From positions 607,587-671,586 of the forward strand of contig NZ_JAFBED010000002.1 in the NCBI RefSeq assembly GCF_016908565.1: a stretch of 64,000 bases of DNA, in the 5' to 3' direction. The translations under genes and the position numbers were made by a program. Under the pieces are notes generated by a model. That model did not search any database. It was not told the DNA's origin and was given only the letters and a program-made list of their open reading frames with translations. This stretch comes from Sutcliffiella tianshenii. GTDB lineage: Bacteria; Bacillota; Bacilli; Bacillales; Bacillaceae_I. Positions 8,470-16,952 of the stretch are shown here, piece after piece; position 1 is the first letter of the stretch; every line of letters starts with the position of its first letter.

Positions 8470-8654
8470 GCTGTTGATTTCCGCACTAGGCTGCGCTTTC
8501 CGCGGGGCGTTTGTGGAGCCTCCTCGGCTTCGCCTGTGGGGTCTCCACTAAACGCCATCTCCCGCAGGACAAGGAAGGCTTCGGAAGCGATACATCGCAC
8601 GCAGAAAATGCTCGCATTTTCAAGGAGTCTTCGCCTATTGCTCCAATCAACAGC
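8470..8654. repeat. Dispersed MITE-like palindromic repeat, full copy
   Basis: A 185-bp element bounded by inverted repeats GCTGTTGATT (8470-8479) and AATCAACAGC (8645-8654). The centre has a long imperfect palindrome, GGCGTTTGTGGAGCCTCCTC against the complement of GGGGTCTCCACTAAACGCC. Its first 59 bases recur at 63846-63904. I know closely similar non-coding elements from many Bacillaceae genomes. It sits between the degenerate MBL gene and ypmA. The 62-codon open frame across it (8412-8600) is not a gene. Confidence 0.85.
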
Positions 8655-8696
8655 TAAGCATATTCGTACTAAAGGATGAAATTTTACACTTATTTT

Positions 8697-9542
8697 TTAT
8701 GACATCTGTTGAAAGGTGTCGAGGGTCAGTGTGAAGACGTGGTAATAGCCGTTTTTCATTTTGATGGTGATATTTCCTTTTTGGCTCGTTTGATATAAGT
8801 CAAGCCATGTCTCCTTGAGCCTTTCCAAGACCATCGACTTTCCATAGGTTGTTTCCTTGTGAAACAGGATTGCAGTTTGTGGATCACAGGCATTGAGGAA
8901 TTTTTTTGAAGTCCCCGTATCATTCCCGAAGTCCCCTACCTTGATTATGTTGACGAAACTAAGGTCATGCTGCCGAATCAATCTGTTCTCGACTTCTTTA
9001 TCTGCACTGGTCATGTATAACAGATACGTATCATTGTATTCCAATAATAAATCCATCCCAAGATGCTTTTTCTTGGAATAGTCTTCATTGAGTACCAGCA
9101 CTTTTAAATCCTTCACAGGTTCGCTTTTAGTACCTTTCCCCCACCAATCGGTCTCTTTCCCAAGTTTAGCATCTGACATGCTGTTAGGGAGGATCAAATT
9201 GTCAATTGCGATATTTTCCACAAGATACTTCAGGTTCCCTGTATATTCAGAATCGGGGCTGGTGATGATCAGGTCCGATATTTCGTCAATTCCATAAATT
9301 TTCAAGTAATGCAGCAATTCATCTTCGGATTCAGGCGATCCCGTATTTATCAGGATATTTTCTCCTTCCGATGTCTGGATGATGGTACATTCTCCATTCG
9401 GCAGGTCAAGAAAGGTAAAGGCTATTTCCTCTTCATCCAATTGTAGATCGATTTTTTCTACATCGGTAGGGTATTCAGGCTGCAGGATTCCAAAGTTGAT
9501 CAAAAGAAGTCCCAGCAAGAAGATATTCCACATTGGTCTCAT
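8697..9542 (-). CDS. Exported metallo-beta-lactamase-fold protein (ComEC C-terminal type) lacking metal ligands
   Basis: A 281-residue protein with an N-terminal hydrophobic segment (residues ~4-20, MWNIFLLGLLLINFGIL), so secreted or anchored. The rest follows the ComEC/Rec2 hydrolase domain: FLDLPNGECTIIQ (for FLDVGQGD), ILINTGSPESED, LIITSPDSEYTGNL, LLYMTSADKEVENRL, KVGDFGNDTGTSKKFLNAC, YGKSMVLERLKE. Every metal site is altered: HxHxDH becomes SPDSEY (95-100), TGD becomes TSAD (178-181), PHHGS becomes GDFGND (203-208) and YGHP becomes YGKS (233-236). It is therefore probably a non-catalytic fold. It lies 47 bases after dinG, likely cotranscribed. Start ATG 9542 has no strong ribosome site; ATG 9533 is an alternative. 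Function unknown. Confidence 0.75.
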   Translation of the reverse strand: MRPMWNIFLLGLLLINFGILQPEYPTDVEKIDLQLDEEEIAFTFLDLPNGECTIIQTSEGENILINTGSPESEDELLHYLKIYGIDEISDLIITSPDSEYTGNLKYLVENIAIDNLILPNSMSDAKLGKETDWWGKGTKSEPVKDLKVLVLNEDYSKKKHLGMDLLLEYNDTYLLYMTSADKEVENRLIRQHDLSFVNIIKVGDFGNDTGTSKKFLNACDPQTAILFHKETTYGKSMVLERLKETWLDLYQTSQKGNITIKMKNGYYHVFTLTLDTFQQMS

Positions 9543-9589
9543 CCATTCTAACCATAGTTTTGTACTGTATTAAAATGACTTCAATCGCT

Positions 9590-12211
9590 TTAATCTATAC
9601 TATGGAGAAGGCTGAAAAAAGTATCTTTTTTTACGATCCCATTTGGAATCGACTCAATGAATTGGGTGCCGTATCTTTTTTCTACCACTCTTCTGTCAAA
9701 AATAAAAATGTTTTTGCTGCCTTGCCCTTCCAAAAAAGTGGCGATCATTTTTTTGAACCGGAGGACGGCAATTGGCAGGGACACATCCTTGAAGGAATTT
9801 CTCCCCTGCTTTTCAACAAAATTGATTCTTGTAGCTAAAAGAGGCTCATCTAGTGCGCTAAATGGCAATCTGATGATGACAAGGGTATCAATTTTCTCCT
9901 TCTTGATCGATACCTCCTCCAAAAAGCTGTTTGTCACCAGTAGGATTGCATTTTCGAAGTTTGCTGAAGCTTTTAAGATTTTCTGCTTGCCCCCGCTTAT
10001 GCCGCTTTGGCTGACAACAACGGTTTCATTTGATTGCGGCAAATTCTTCAATTCATTGTATACGGCGGAAAGCATGTCGATTGATGAAAAGCTTACGAGG
10101 ATCCGTCCTCCGTTATGTGCCAATAACTCCTGGATCTGCAGGGCAGCGATTGAAACGAATGCATCATTTTTGCCTTTTTCAATGTAAGGCATATCTGTTG
10201 GGATGAAGACTCCTGGTAAAGGATTCAGTTCTTTTCGATTCATCACCTTCATAGCCGGATAAAATTCTGTAAGGCCAAGTTCCTCCGTTACAAAATCAAA
10301 GCTACCGTTCACACTTAGCGCCGGGGAAACGAATATCACACTGCTTTTCAGCTGATAAAATTTCTCAGCAAGCCTCGTACTGATATCCAAGGGTTGTTCG
10401 TAAATGGTTACAGAGTTCTTTGCCCCTCGGACATTCACCTCAAACCATGTTAACCGATCTTTCTTTGGAATAAATAGGAGGGAATAGAAAGTTTCCCGCA
10501 TCTCTGTGAGAATTGCCTGCTCCTCTTTGAAATGGTCAGAATGCATGGCTTCAGAAGCTGTTCCGATCCTGCTTGTCTCCTTATCCAGGTAGAGGATGAC
10601 ATCAGTCAATGACATATAAAGTCTCTGTGCCGCCTCCTGTACACCCGACCATGCCCTGCCGCTCTCCTCTTGGACAGAATAACGGTAGGTTACTTTAGTT
10701 GATGATCTTTTGGTTCTTGCAAGACAGTAATCCCTAAGAATCCTGAACATATCATCCAGCTCTTCTTTTGATTGCAAAACGGCAGGTACATCAGGGAGCT
10801 TCGATAAGGCGAAGTAAATGTCCAGATAGCTTATTTCAATCCCTAAGAATTTACTGACATTCTGATGGAATACATTTGCATTTTCGATTATGTAATAATG
10901 CATCCCCTTTAATACTTCCTCTTTCCAAATTTCTTTGGCCAAAAAGGAATGATTAGTCAGCAGCATAATGCTTTGGCTGATTTTTCGTCTTGCTGCCTGA
11001 TAAAAGCAGTACGTTGCTTCTTCCGCCCCACCCCATCCCGAGGGTAAGGAGCAATTGATGGATTCCCATAAAAAGCGGCCTCCAGATGACAAGGATAACT
11101 CCTCCATATCACCTGTTTCCGTTTCAGTCAGCCAAACAAGGATCTGCGCTTTAGTCAGCACGGCATCATAATTGTCTTCCTCTTCTCCGAGCGCGTGTAT
11201 AAATCGCGGAAGACTCAAATAAAAATACTTCCCTTTTATAGAAGAGGTAAGCATATTGAAGTCCCGGTCATCCATATGTAGCCTTTTAAAGAGCCCCCTT
11301 ATAGTGTTAAGGGTGTCGGAACGGTGACTGCTGATGACTACCTGTTTATCATTTTCAAGGGAAAACAAGATTCCCCCAAGCAGATAGGAGTCCTCTTCTT
11401 CAAATGTAGGAGGAATTTCCAAAAGTCCATGCTCCCTGGATTCAAAAAGCCTCTTGACTTCATCTATCACGTGAGTTTGTCCGATAAGCTCTTTTATCTG
11501 TGAGAGTAGTATTTCCTTGCGTTTCGCCATTTCATCAATCTGCAGGGAACTTGGAGCTTTAAGGACCACCATTTCCTGATAAAGATGGAACCTATCGGAA
11601 AGTGTTGCGCCATCATCCTTATGGTGGAACAGGATGTATATATCACTTTTCATATTATGTAACAGGTTATGTAACTTCTTACTCGTTTGGATGGGCAGGC
11701 TCTTTATCTTTTCCAAAAGGTTAAGAAAAATGATTGCCGTCACTTCCGCATCACTGTCGGCCCGATGAGGATTATCGTGGTCCAACTGGTAAAAGTCTGC
11801 CAGGTCCGTCAGCTTATAGCTTGTACGGGTAGGCAGGAGAATTCGTGCCAGTTCCACTGTATCCACAGTATTCCCTGAAAAAGCCGGATAGCCGCTCTCT
11901 TGAAGTTCATGCTGTAAAAAGGAGAGGTCAAACGGGACATTATGTGCCACCAATGTGGAACCTTCCAGCATCTCTACAAGCATCGGAGCGATCTGGGCAA
12001 AGGTCGGTGCCTTTTTTACCATTTCATTATTTATACTTGTCAGTTGTTCAATAAAAGGAGGGATCTTGCAGCTTGGATTGACAAAGCTGGCAAATCGTTC
12101 CGTTATTTCGCCATCTTCCACTAAAACAGCGCCCACTTGTATGATTTTATCTTGTTTCTTCGGAGAGTTCCCTGTTGTTTCCAAATCAAGGACTACATAA
12201 CGCTGTTTCAT
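9590..12211 (-). CDS. dinG: DinG-type protein: DEDDh 3'-5' exonuclease with degenerate helicase domain
   Basis: An 873-residue member of the Bacillota DinG family (exonuclease plus XPD-like helicase). The exonuclease is intact: DLE (Asp9, Glu11), NVPFD (Asp95), HRADSD (His149, Asp154). The helicase half aligns along its length but its ATPase motifs are gone. Walker A is IPPTFEEED (266-274), DEAH is ENAN (443-446), motif III is SPAL, motif V is EEVSI, and the QxxGRxxR box is KKMIATFLE (820-828). Framework segments such as AQILVWLTETETGD and IFIFDRRVVEKRYG remain. No frameshift is present, so this is a maintained protein, not a pseudogene. ATG 12211 has AGAGGTG upstream. Probably a DNA exonuclease without helicase action. 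S. aureus DinG is known to act mainly as a nuclease. Confidence 0.88.
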   Translation of the reverse strand: MKQRYVVLDLETTGNSPKKQDKIIQVGAVLVEDGEITERFASFVNPSCKIPPFIEQLTSINNEMVKKAPTFAQIAPMLVEMLEGSTLVAHNVPFDLSFLQHELQESGYPAFSGNTVDTVELARILLPTRTSYKLTDLADFYQLDHDNPHRADSDAEVTAIIFLNLLEKIKSLPIQTSKKLHNLLHNMKSDIYILFHHKDDGATLSDRFHLYQEMVVLKAPSSLQIDEMAKRKEILLSQIKELIGQTHVIDEVKRLFESREHGLLEIPPTFEEEDSYLLGGILFSLENDKQVVISSHRSDTLNTIRGLFKRLHMDDRDFNMLTSSIKGKYFYLSLPRFIHALGEEEDNYDAVLTKAQILVWLTETETGDMEELSLSSGGRFLWESINCSLPSGWGGAEEATYCFYQAARRKISQSIMLLTNHSFLAKEIWKEEVLKGMHYYIIENANVFHQNVSKFLGIEISYLDIYFALSKLPDVPAVLQSKEELDDMFRILRDYCLARTKRSSTKVTYRYSVQEESGRAWSGVQEAAQRLYMSLTDVILYLDKETSRIGTASEAMHSDHFKEEQAILTEMRETFYSLLFIPKKDRLTWFEVNVRGAKNSVTIYEQPLDISTRLAEKFYQLKSSVIFVSPALSVNGSFDFVTEELGLTEFYPAMKVMNRKELNPLPGVFIPTDMPYIEKGKNDAFVSIAALQIQELLAHNGGRILVSFSSIDMLSAVYNELKNLPQSNETVVVSQSGISGGKQKILKASANFENAILLVTNSFLEEVSIKKEKIDTLVIIRLPFSALDEPLLATRINFVEKQGRNSFKDVSLPIAVLRFKKMIATFLEGQGSKNIFIFDRRVVEKRYGTQFIESIPNGIVKKDTFFSLLHSID

Positions 12212-12310
12212 TTCTTTACACCTCTTAACTTCTCAAATCATCTATAAACAAAGTATCATAGTCATTCCATGAAAAAAATAGTTAAATTTATTTTCTCCAG
12301 TCTTTTAAAA

Positions 12311-12336
12311 GAAAAACCCCCATTTAAGGGGGATTT
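12311..12336 (-). terminator. Terminator of panBCD
   Basis: On the minus strand AATCCCCC-TTAAAT-GGGGG is followed by TTTTTC (T-run at 12312-12316). It separates panD from dinG. Confidence 0.88.
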
Positions 12337-12385
12337 CGACAGTAATTAACTTATTGGGAATATGTTGTGACCATTATACGTAAAA

Positions 12386-12772
12386 TCAGATCATGACGGT
12401 GGCTGCCGGCTCTGTCCCGAGCATTTCCACGATTTCATTGCTCTCGTTCATCACAGCTACTCTAGGCTGATGCCCTTTTACTTTTTCCTCTGGGATCAGG
12501 CAATAGGAAATGACGATGATGACGTCCCCTTTTTGCACTAAGCGGGCTGCTGCACCGTTCAAGCAGAATTCTTTTCCCCCTCGTTCCCCAGGGATGATGT
12601 ACGTTTCAAAACGTGCCCCATTGTTATTATTCACGATCTGGACCTTTTCGTTCGCAACAAGCCCGACTGCGTCCAGGATATCCTCATCGATGGTGATGCT
12701 TCCGACATAGTCAAGGTTTGCATCCGTGACACGTGCACGGTGTATTTTTGCATTCATTAAAGTACGAAACAT
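12386..12772 (-). CDS. panD: Aspartate 1-decarboxylase (pyruvoyl enzyme) proenzyme
   Basis: Makes beta-alanine from aspartate for pantothenate. The proenzyme self-cleaves between Gly24 and Ser25 ([16 protein letters not shown]) to create the pyruvoyl cofactor. [15 protein letters not shown] and [12 protein letters not shown] are the usual family segments. I start at ATG 12772 (128 aa; family ~127), one base past the panC stop and with GGGGGA upstream. The longer frame from 12814 overlaps panC and adds residues not found in the family. Last gene of panBCD, followed by a terminator. Confidence 0.95.
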   Translation of the reverse strand: MFRTLMNAKIHRARVTDANLDYVGSITIDEDILDAVGLVANEKVQIVNNNNGARFETYIIPGERGGKEFCLNGAAARLVQKGDVIIVISYCLIPEEKVKGHQPRVAVMNESNEIVEMLGTEPAATVMI

Positions 12773-12773
12773 A

Positions 12774-13637
12774 TTAATTTTCCCCCTTCGTGTATGAAAA
12801 AACGATGTTGTCAATCAGTCTCGCCTTGCTGAACTTTGCAGCAACGGCAAGAATAAGCCCGTCTCCATCTTCCGGTTTTTGTATTTCTTTCAGACCAGGA
12901 TAGGAATAGATTTCCACATAGTCAATTTCCGAACCTGTCTTTTCTGTTATATAGCTTTCTACAAGTTCCTTTGTCTGTAAAATGGAATCCCCTTGTTCGA
13001 GCCTTTGTTTTCCCATCTTCAAAGCCTGATAGATGGCAGGGGCTACACTCCGTTCCAAAGGAGAAAGATAGACGTTCCGGGAGCTTTTAGCAAGGCCGTC
13101 CTCTTCCCTGATTGTATTTACCCTGACTAGATTTACAGTCAAATGATAATCAGAGATCAATCCTTCGATCACCGCAACCTGTTGGGCATCCTTCATCCCA
13201 AAATAAGCTTTGTCAGGCATGGTAATCTGAAAAAGCTTCATTACGACAGTTGCAACACCGTCAAAATGACCGGGACGTTTTTTCCCACAAAGGACATCCA
13301 CCCTCTTCTGCACTGTAATGAGCGTGGTCCGGTCATCTTTATACATTTCTTGGATGGTTGGGTAGAAGAGATAATCCACTCCAAGTTCCCTGGCTATTCT
13401 TTCATCCCGTTCGATGTCCCGCGGATATGCATCAAAATCCTCGTTTGGACCGAATTGCAGAGGATTGACAAAAATACTGAGTATGACAATGTCATTTTCT
13501 TTTCTTGCACGTTCAATCAATGTTGCATGGCCTTCATGCAAAAAGCCCATGGTCGGGACAAACCCGATTGTTTTATTAGCCTGGCGTGCCTCAAGGCTTT
13601 CCTTTTGCATGTCGGAAATTAGATTAATGATTTTCAC
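12774..13637 (-). CDS. panC: Pantothenate synthetase (pantoate-beta-alanine ligase)
   Basis: ATP-dependent joining of pantoate and beta-alanine. It is a 287-residue member of the nucleotidylyltransferase superfamily with the HIGH-like motif [16 protein letters not shown] and the KMSKS-like [30 protein letters not shown] binds substrate in the family. ATG 13637 overlaps the panB stop (13634-13637, ATGA). The middle gene of the pathway operon: PanB supplies pantoate and PanD beta-alanine. Confidence 0.96.
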   Translation of the reverse strand: MKIINLISDMQKESLEARQANKTIGFVPTMGFLHEGHATLIERARKENDIVILSIFVNPLQFGPNEDFDAYPRDIERDERIARELGVDYLFYPTIQEMYKDDRTTLITVQKRVDVLCGKKRPGHFDGVATVVMKLFQITMPDKAYFGMKDAQQVAVIEGLISDYHLTVNLVRVNTIREEDGLAKSSRNVYLSPLERSVAPAIYQALKMGKQRLEQGDSILQTKELVESYITEKTGSEIDYVEIYSYPGLKEIQKPEDGDGLILAVAAKFSKARLIDNIVFSYTKGEN

Positions 13638-14473
13638 TGAGATTTGCCTCCGTATAATCTTTGCAGGGTTTCTTCCTTCATGGTAAAGCTGTGTTCAGTC
13701 TTGGGGAAAGCTTGGCTTTTCACTTCCGCTACATAACCGGAGAGTCCTTCCTTCATGACAGTCTGAACATTGGCATAGGATTTAACAAACTTCGGCACTC
13801 TCTCTACTCCGTATGTGAGAACATCATGAAAAACCAGCACCTGGCCATCTGTCGCTTCTCCGGCACCGATACCGATTGTCGGGATGGATAATCTGTTTGA
13901 GATTTCCCTTGCCAGCTGTTCTGGTACACACTCCAATACAAGCGCCATCGCGCCAGCCTTCTCGACCATGATGGCATCCTCGATCATTTTCCTGGCACTT
14001 TCCACATCCTTGCCCTGCACTTTAAAGCCCCCAAGTACGCCGACGGACTGTGGCGTCAGGCCAAGATGTGCTACGACCGGGATCCCGGCTTTTGTAATAT
14101 AACGGATCATATCCACTACTTCTTCCGCCCCTTCAAGCTTCAAAGCATGTGCACCTGATTCCTGGATCATTTTTTTTGCATTATATAACGTATTTTCAAT
14201 GGATAGATGATAGCTCATGAACGGCATGTCTGTCACGATATAAGTCGAACCTGCTCCCCGTTTGACCGCCTTGGTATGATGGATCATATCCTCCACCGTC
14301 ACAGGCACTGTCGAGTCGTAGCCAAGTACGACCATCCCTAGCGAATCCCCGACAAGGATAACATCCACCCCGGACTCCTCTGCCAGCTTTGCAGATGGAT
14401 AATCATAGGCTGTCAACATGGCGATCTTCTCTCCATTTTGTTTCATCTTCATGAAATCTGTAGCTGTTTTCAT
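13634..14473 (-). CDS. panB: 3-methyl-2-oxobutanoate hydroxymethyltransferase
   Basis: First step of pantothenate synthesis: transfers a hydroxymethyl group from methylene-THF to 2-oxoisovalerate. The metal and substrate segments [16 protein letters not shown] and [14 protein letters not shown] are intact. The start is ATG 14473 (279 aa) with GAGGAGG 8 bases upstream. A frame open to 14500 lacks a matching start context. It is the first gene of panBCD, controlled by its own promoter and a terminator-bearing leader (see 14521-14744). Confidence 0.95.
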   Translation of the reverse strand: MKTATDFMKMKQNGEKIAMLTAYDYPSAKLAEESGVDVILVGDSLGMVVLGYDSTVPVTVEDMIHHTKAVKRGAGSTYIVTDMPFMSYHLSIENTLYNAKKMIQESGAHALKLEGAEEVVDMIRYITKAGIPVVAHLGLTPQSVGVLGGFKVQGKDVESARKMIEDAIMVEKAGAMALVLECVPEQLAREISNRLSIPTIGIGAGEATDGQVLVFHDVLTYGVERVPKFVKSYANVQTVMKEGLSGYVAEVKSQAFPKTEHSFTMKEETLQRLYGGKSQ

Positions 14474-14520
14474 GTTCTTTCCTCCTCTTATTGAGGACAA
14501 GAAATGAACGACCGAAACAT

Positions 14521-14548
14521 AAAAATCCCTCTTTCCACAGAAAGAAGG
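14521..14548 (-). terminator. Intrinsic terminator in the panB leader
   Basis: Minus strand CCTTCTTTC-TGTG-GAAAGAGGG (9 bp with one G-U), then ATTTTT. It lies only ~48 bases before the panB ATG, with no room for another promoter. It would therefore attenuate panBCD rather than simply end birA. Confidence 0.8.
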
Positions 14549-14708
14549 AAGGTTAATTCACGCAGGCGTGCTGCATGGTTAATTTTAATCGGTTCAGTTC
14601 AATCCCTCTGTCCTAGTCCTTTGGATCAAGGCAGATATTTGGTTGTAGTTGCGTTTTCATTTAAAAAATCGGTACTCCCGGTGCAGTTCCTTTGGGGATA
14701 CTGCCCAC
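14549..14708 (-). ncRNA. Candidate pan-motif leader RNA of panBCD (two tandem hairpins)
   Basis: Between the leader promoter and terminator are two hairpins with a shared design. Hairpin 1 (14684-14703) reads CAGTATCCCCAAAGGAACTG and hairpin 2 (14608-14634) runs from CTG to CAG. Both have a TCC/GGA top closing an AAA-containing loop and unpaired A residues in the lower stem. A 'pan' RNA motif with bulged adenosines, often in tandem and upstream of panB, has been described for Firmicutes including B. subtilis. I infer that this is an instance. A third small hairpin (CACGC/GCGTG) lies at ~14560-14571. Confidence 0.6.
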
Positions 14709-14714
14709 AATTCC

Positions 14715-14744
14715 ATTATAAAAGATGTTTGGAAAAGATGCCAT
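14715..14744 (-). promoter_or_regulatory. Sigma-A promoter of the panBCD leader
   Basis: -35 ATGGCA (14739-14744, 4/6), 18-base spacer, -10 TATAAT (14715-14720). Transcription would start near 14708, giving a ~235-base leader before panB. It lies directly past the birA stop. Confidence 0.65.
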
Positions 14745-14748
14745 TCTT

Positions 14749-15735
14749 TTAATCTTTTCCAATTTCAATATCGGCCGAATGTATATAGGAAATATGACCT
14801 TTGTCATCTTCAAGCATCAATACACCATCTTCTGTGATTCCTTTTGCGGTTCCTTCAAGGGTGCCGGTAATCGTCCTCGCGATGATTTTCTTGCCAATGC
14901 TGATGGCATAGGATTCCCATAGCAGTTTGATCGGATAGAATCCATGCTCAAGATAGCTATGATATAAGTTTTCGAACTTCAATAATATCATTTGAATCAG
15001 TTCCGCTCGGTTAATCGGCTTTCCGAGCTCGATTGCGAGCGAAGTTGCGATGCTGTGGAGTTCTTCGGGGAAGTGCTCCAACTCCTGATTCACATTGATC
15101 CCCATCCCGATTATGACAGAATTGATTTTATCCGCCTCGGCCTGCATCTCGGTCAGGATCCCGACTGTCTTCTTTTTATTGATAAGGATATCGTTCGGCC
15201 ACTTAATATCGGTCCGCAAGGATGTGACCTCTTCGATTGCCTGCGCAATAGCCACCGCCGTAAGCAGGGTAAGCTGGGGTGCTTTCGCCGGAGGAAGGTT
15301 CGGCCTTAAAATGAGGCTCATCCACACTCCCGTGTACATCGGTGAATGCCATGCCCTATTCAACCTTCCACGTCCTGCCGTCTGCTCCTCCGCTACAATC
15401 AGAGTACCTTCCAGCGCACCGTCATATGCCAATTGATGAGCGATTTTTTGTGTGGAAGTGACTGATTCCTCAAAATGAATCCTTCTTCCTAACGCTTCAG
15501 TCTTTAATCCGAGGGATATTTCATTTGAGCTGATCCTGTTGGGGATTTTCGTGATGCGGTAACCTTTTCTCCTGATTGCCTCAAGCTCGTATCCAGCGTT
15601 CCTCAGTTCCTCGATATGCTTCCATACTGCAGTTCTTGAACAACCCAGTTCCTCGCTGATCTTTTGACCGGATAAAAAGCCGCCTTGTGCTTCTGTAAAC
15701 ATTTTTAATAGCTTGGATCTTATTTCTGTTGCCAA
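14749..15735 (-). CDS. birA: Biotin operon repressor / biotin-protein ligase BirA
   Basis: Attaches biotin to carboxylases via biotinyl-AMP and, in the holo form, represses biotin genes. The N-terminal winged helix (GQKISEELGCSRTAVWKHIEELRNAGYELEAIRRKGYRI) precedes the ligase core with AGRGRLNRAWHSP and KWPNDILINKKKTVGIL. I favour TTG 15735 (328 aa), which aligns exactly with the B. subtilis N-terminus and has GGAG upstream. A GTG at 15747 (332 aa) would abut the ribosome site. Either start overlaps the end of cca. Last gene of the ypjD-cca-birA unit. Confidence 0.93.
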   Translation of the reverse strand: MATEIRSKLLKMFTEAQGGFLSGQKISEELGCSRTAVWKHIEELRNAGYELEAIRRKGYRITKIPNRISSNEISLGLKTEALGRRIHFEESVTSTQKIAHQLAYDGALEGTLIVAEEQTAGRGRLNRAWHSPMYTGVWMSLILRPNLPPAKAPQLTLLTAVAIAQAIEEVTSLRTDIKWPNDILINKKKTVGILTEMQAEADKINSVIIGMGINVNQELEHFPEELHSIATSLAIELGKPINRAELIQMILLKFENLYHSYLEHGFYPIKLLWESYAISIGKKIIARTITGTLEGTAKGITEDGVLMLEDDKGHISYIHSADIEIGKD

Positions 15736-16913
15736 GATCTTACCCACTCCTTTATTGCACCTGCTTCATTCTGGACAAGGTCATTCAATATATTTTTTTC
15801 AAGATCATGTAAAAGTTCGGAGATCCATTTTCCTCTTTTTTGGTCGCGCCATTGCACTAAATCGTTTCCATTTGCTACAATGTCCTTTATTCCCCTGATT
15901 GGCAGCGCTTCATCTATCTTTTGAATCGTCTCCCTGTTTGTAGGCTTGTCCATTCCCAGCAGCAGCAGAATCTCATGGGACTGAAGACAGGCTTCTATCC
16001 CTGAGTAATAAATGAGCTCCCTGTTCCAACCCTCATCCATGAAATGATTCATCGTCGTAATATTCATTATGACTGATTTGCTGACCTTCTTCGGTAGTTT
16101 CCAGCTATTCAGGAAATCCTCAAGATCGGGTATTTTCAATAAATATGCAAAAGCCGTCCATAGTTGTATGCGGCTGGTCAATCTGTGAAAAGGAAAGGAG
16201 GATAAGCTCCCAAGCTCCTCGCCTTTATCTTTCAATAATGGTAGGTACTTGAATAATCCTGTATCAATCAATGATGGTACAGACAGGTTCATGGATTTTC
16301 CAAGAAGCAGCTTCTCCATTTCGACTGTCTTTCTTTCAATTGAGACATTTCCCATCAGTGCTGCATGTTTTTTGATGGCCAGGAATGTTTCCTTATCGAT
16401 TGCAAATCCAAGCTGGGAACAAAAACGCAGTGCACGGAACATTCTTAATGCATCCTCGTGGAAACGCTCTGATGGTTCACCAACTGTCCTGATCACTTTT
16501 CTTTCTATATCCACTTTTCCATGAAAAGGGTCAAGGATATCCCCCTTCTTATTCATCGCAATGGCGTTCATTGTAAAATCGCGACGCTTCAGATCCTCTG
16601 TTAGGCTCTTTACAAAAACAACCTCATCCGGTCTTCTGTTATCGGTGTATGTTCCATCAGTGCGGTAGGTTGTCACTTCAAAAGAATCTTTTTCTGTTAC
16701 CACTATGATGGTTCCGTGTGCCGCTCCGACATCGACGGTTTTTGAAAAGAGTGCCTGTATCTGATCGGGAGTGGCAGAAGTGGCGATATCAATGTCCCCC
16801 AGGGATCTTCCCATTAGATGATCCCTGACTGAACCCCCGACAAAATAGGCTTCATGTCCTGCTTTCTCAAGAATGTCGATAATGTCGGTGGCAGAATGAA
16901 AAGCGATGTTCAT
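15720..16913 (-). CDS. cca: CCA tRNA nucleotidyltransferase
   Basis: Adds or repairs the 3' CCA of tRNAs. Class II nucleotidyltransferase: AYFVGGSVRDHLMGR and GDIDIATSATPDQI (metal-binding DxD) in the head, then DAFRALRFCSQLGF-type neck (EDALRMFRALRFCSQLGF) and a helical body/tail. 397 residues, the normal length for Bacillus. ATG 16913 has GGGGAGGG 8 bases upstream. Encoded between bshA and birA as in B. subtilis. Confidence 0.95.
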   Translation of the reverse strand: MNIAFHSATDIIDILEKAGHEAYFVGGSVRDHLMGRSLGDIDIATSATPDQIQALFSKTVDVGAAHGTIIVVTEKDSFEVTTYRTDGTYTDNRRPDEVVFVKSLTEDLKRRDFTMNAIAMNKKGDILDPFHGKVDIERKVIRTVGEPSERFHEDALRMFRALRFCSQLGFAIDKETFLAIKKHAALMGNVSIERKTVEMEKLLLGKSMNLSVPSLIDTGLFKYLPLLKDKGEELGSLSSFPFHRLTSRIQLWTAFAYLLKIPDLEDFLNSWKLPKKVSKSVIMNITTMNHFMDEGWNRELIYYSGIEACLQSHEILLLLGMDKPTNRETIQKIDEALPIRGIKDIVANGNDLVQWRDQKRGKWISELLHDLEKNILNDLVQNEAGAIKEWVRSWQQK

Positions 16914-16952
16914 TGATATCCCTCCCCTTTATTCCATCAATGATCGATGGAG

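Noticed and set aside
8412..8600. 62-codon minus-strand frame over the dispersed repeat
   Set aside because: It lies inside a non-coding palindromic element and is not conserved between copies.
9590..12211. dinG as a pseudogene
   Set aside because: The frame is intact for 873 codons with preserved framework residues and an intact exonuclease, so it is better described as a remodelled gene.
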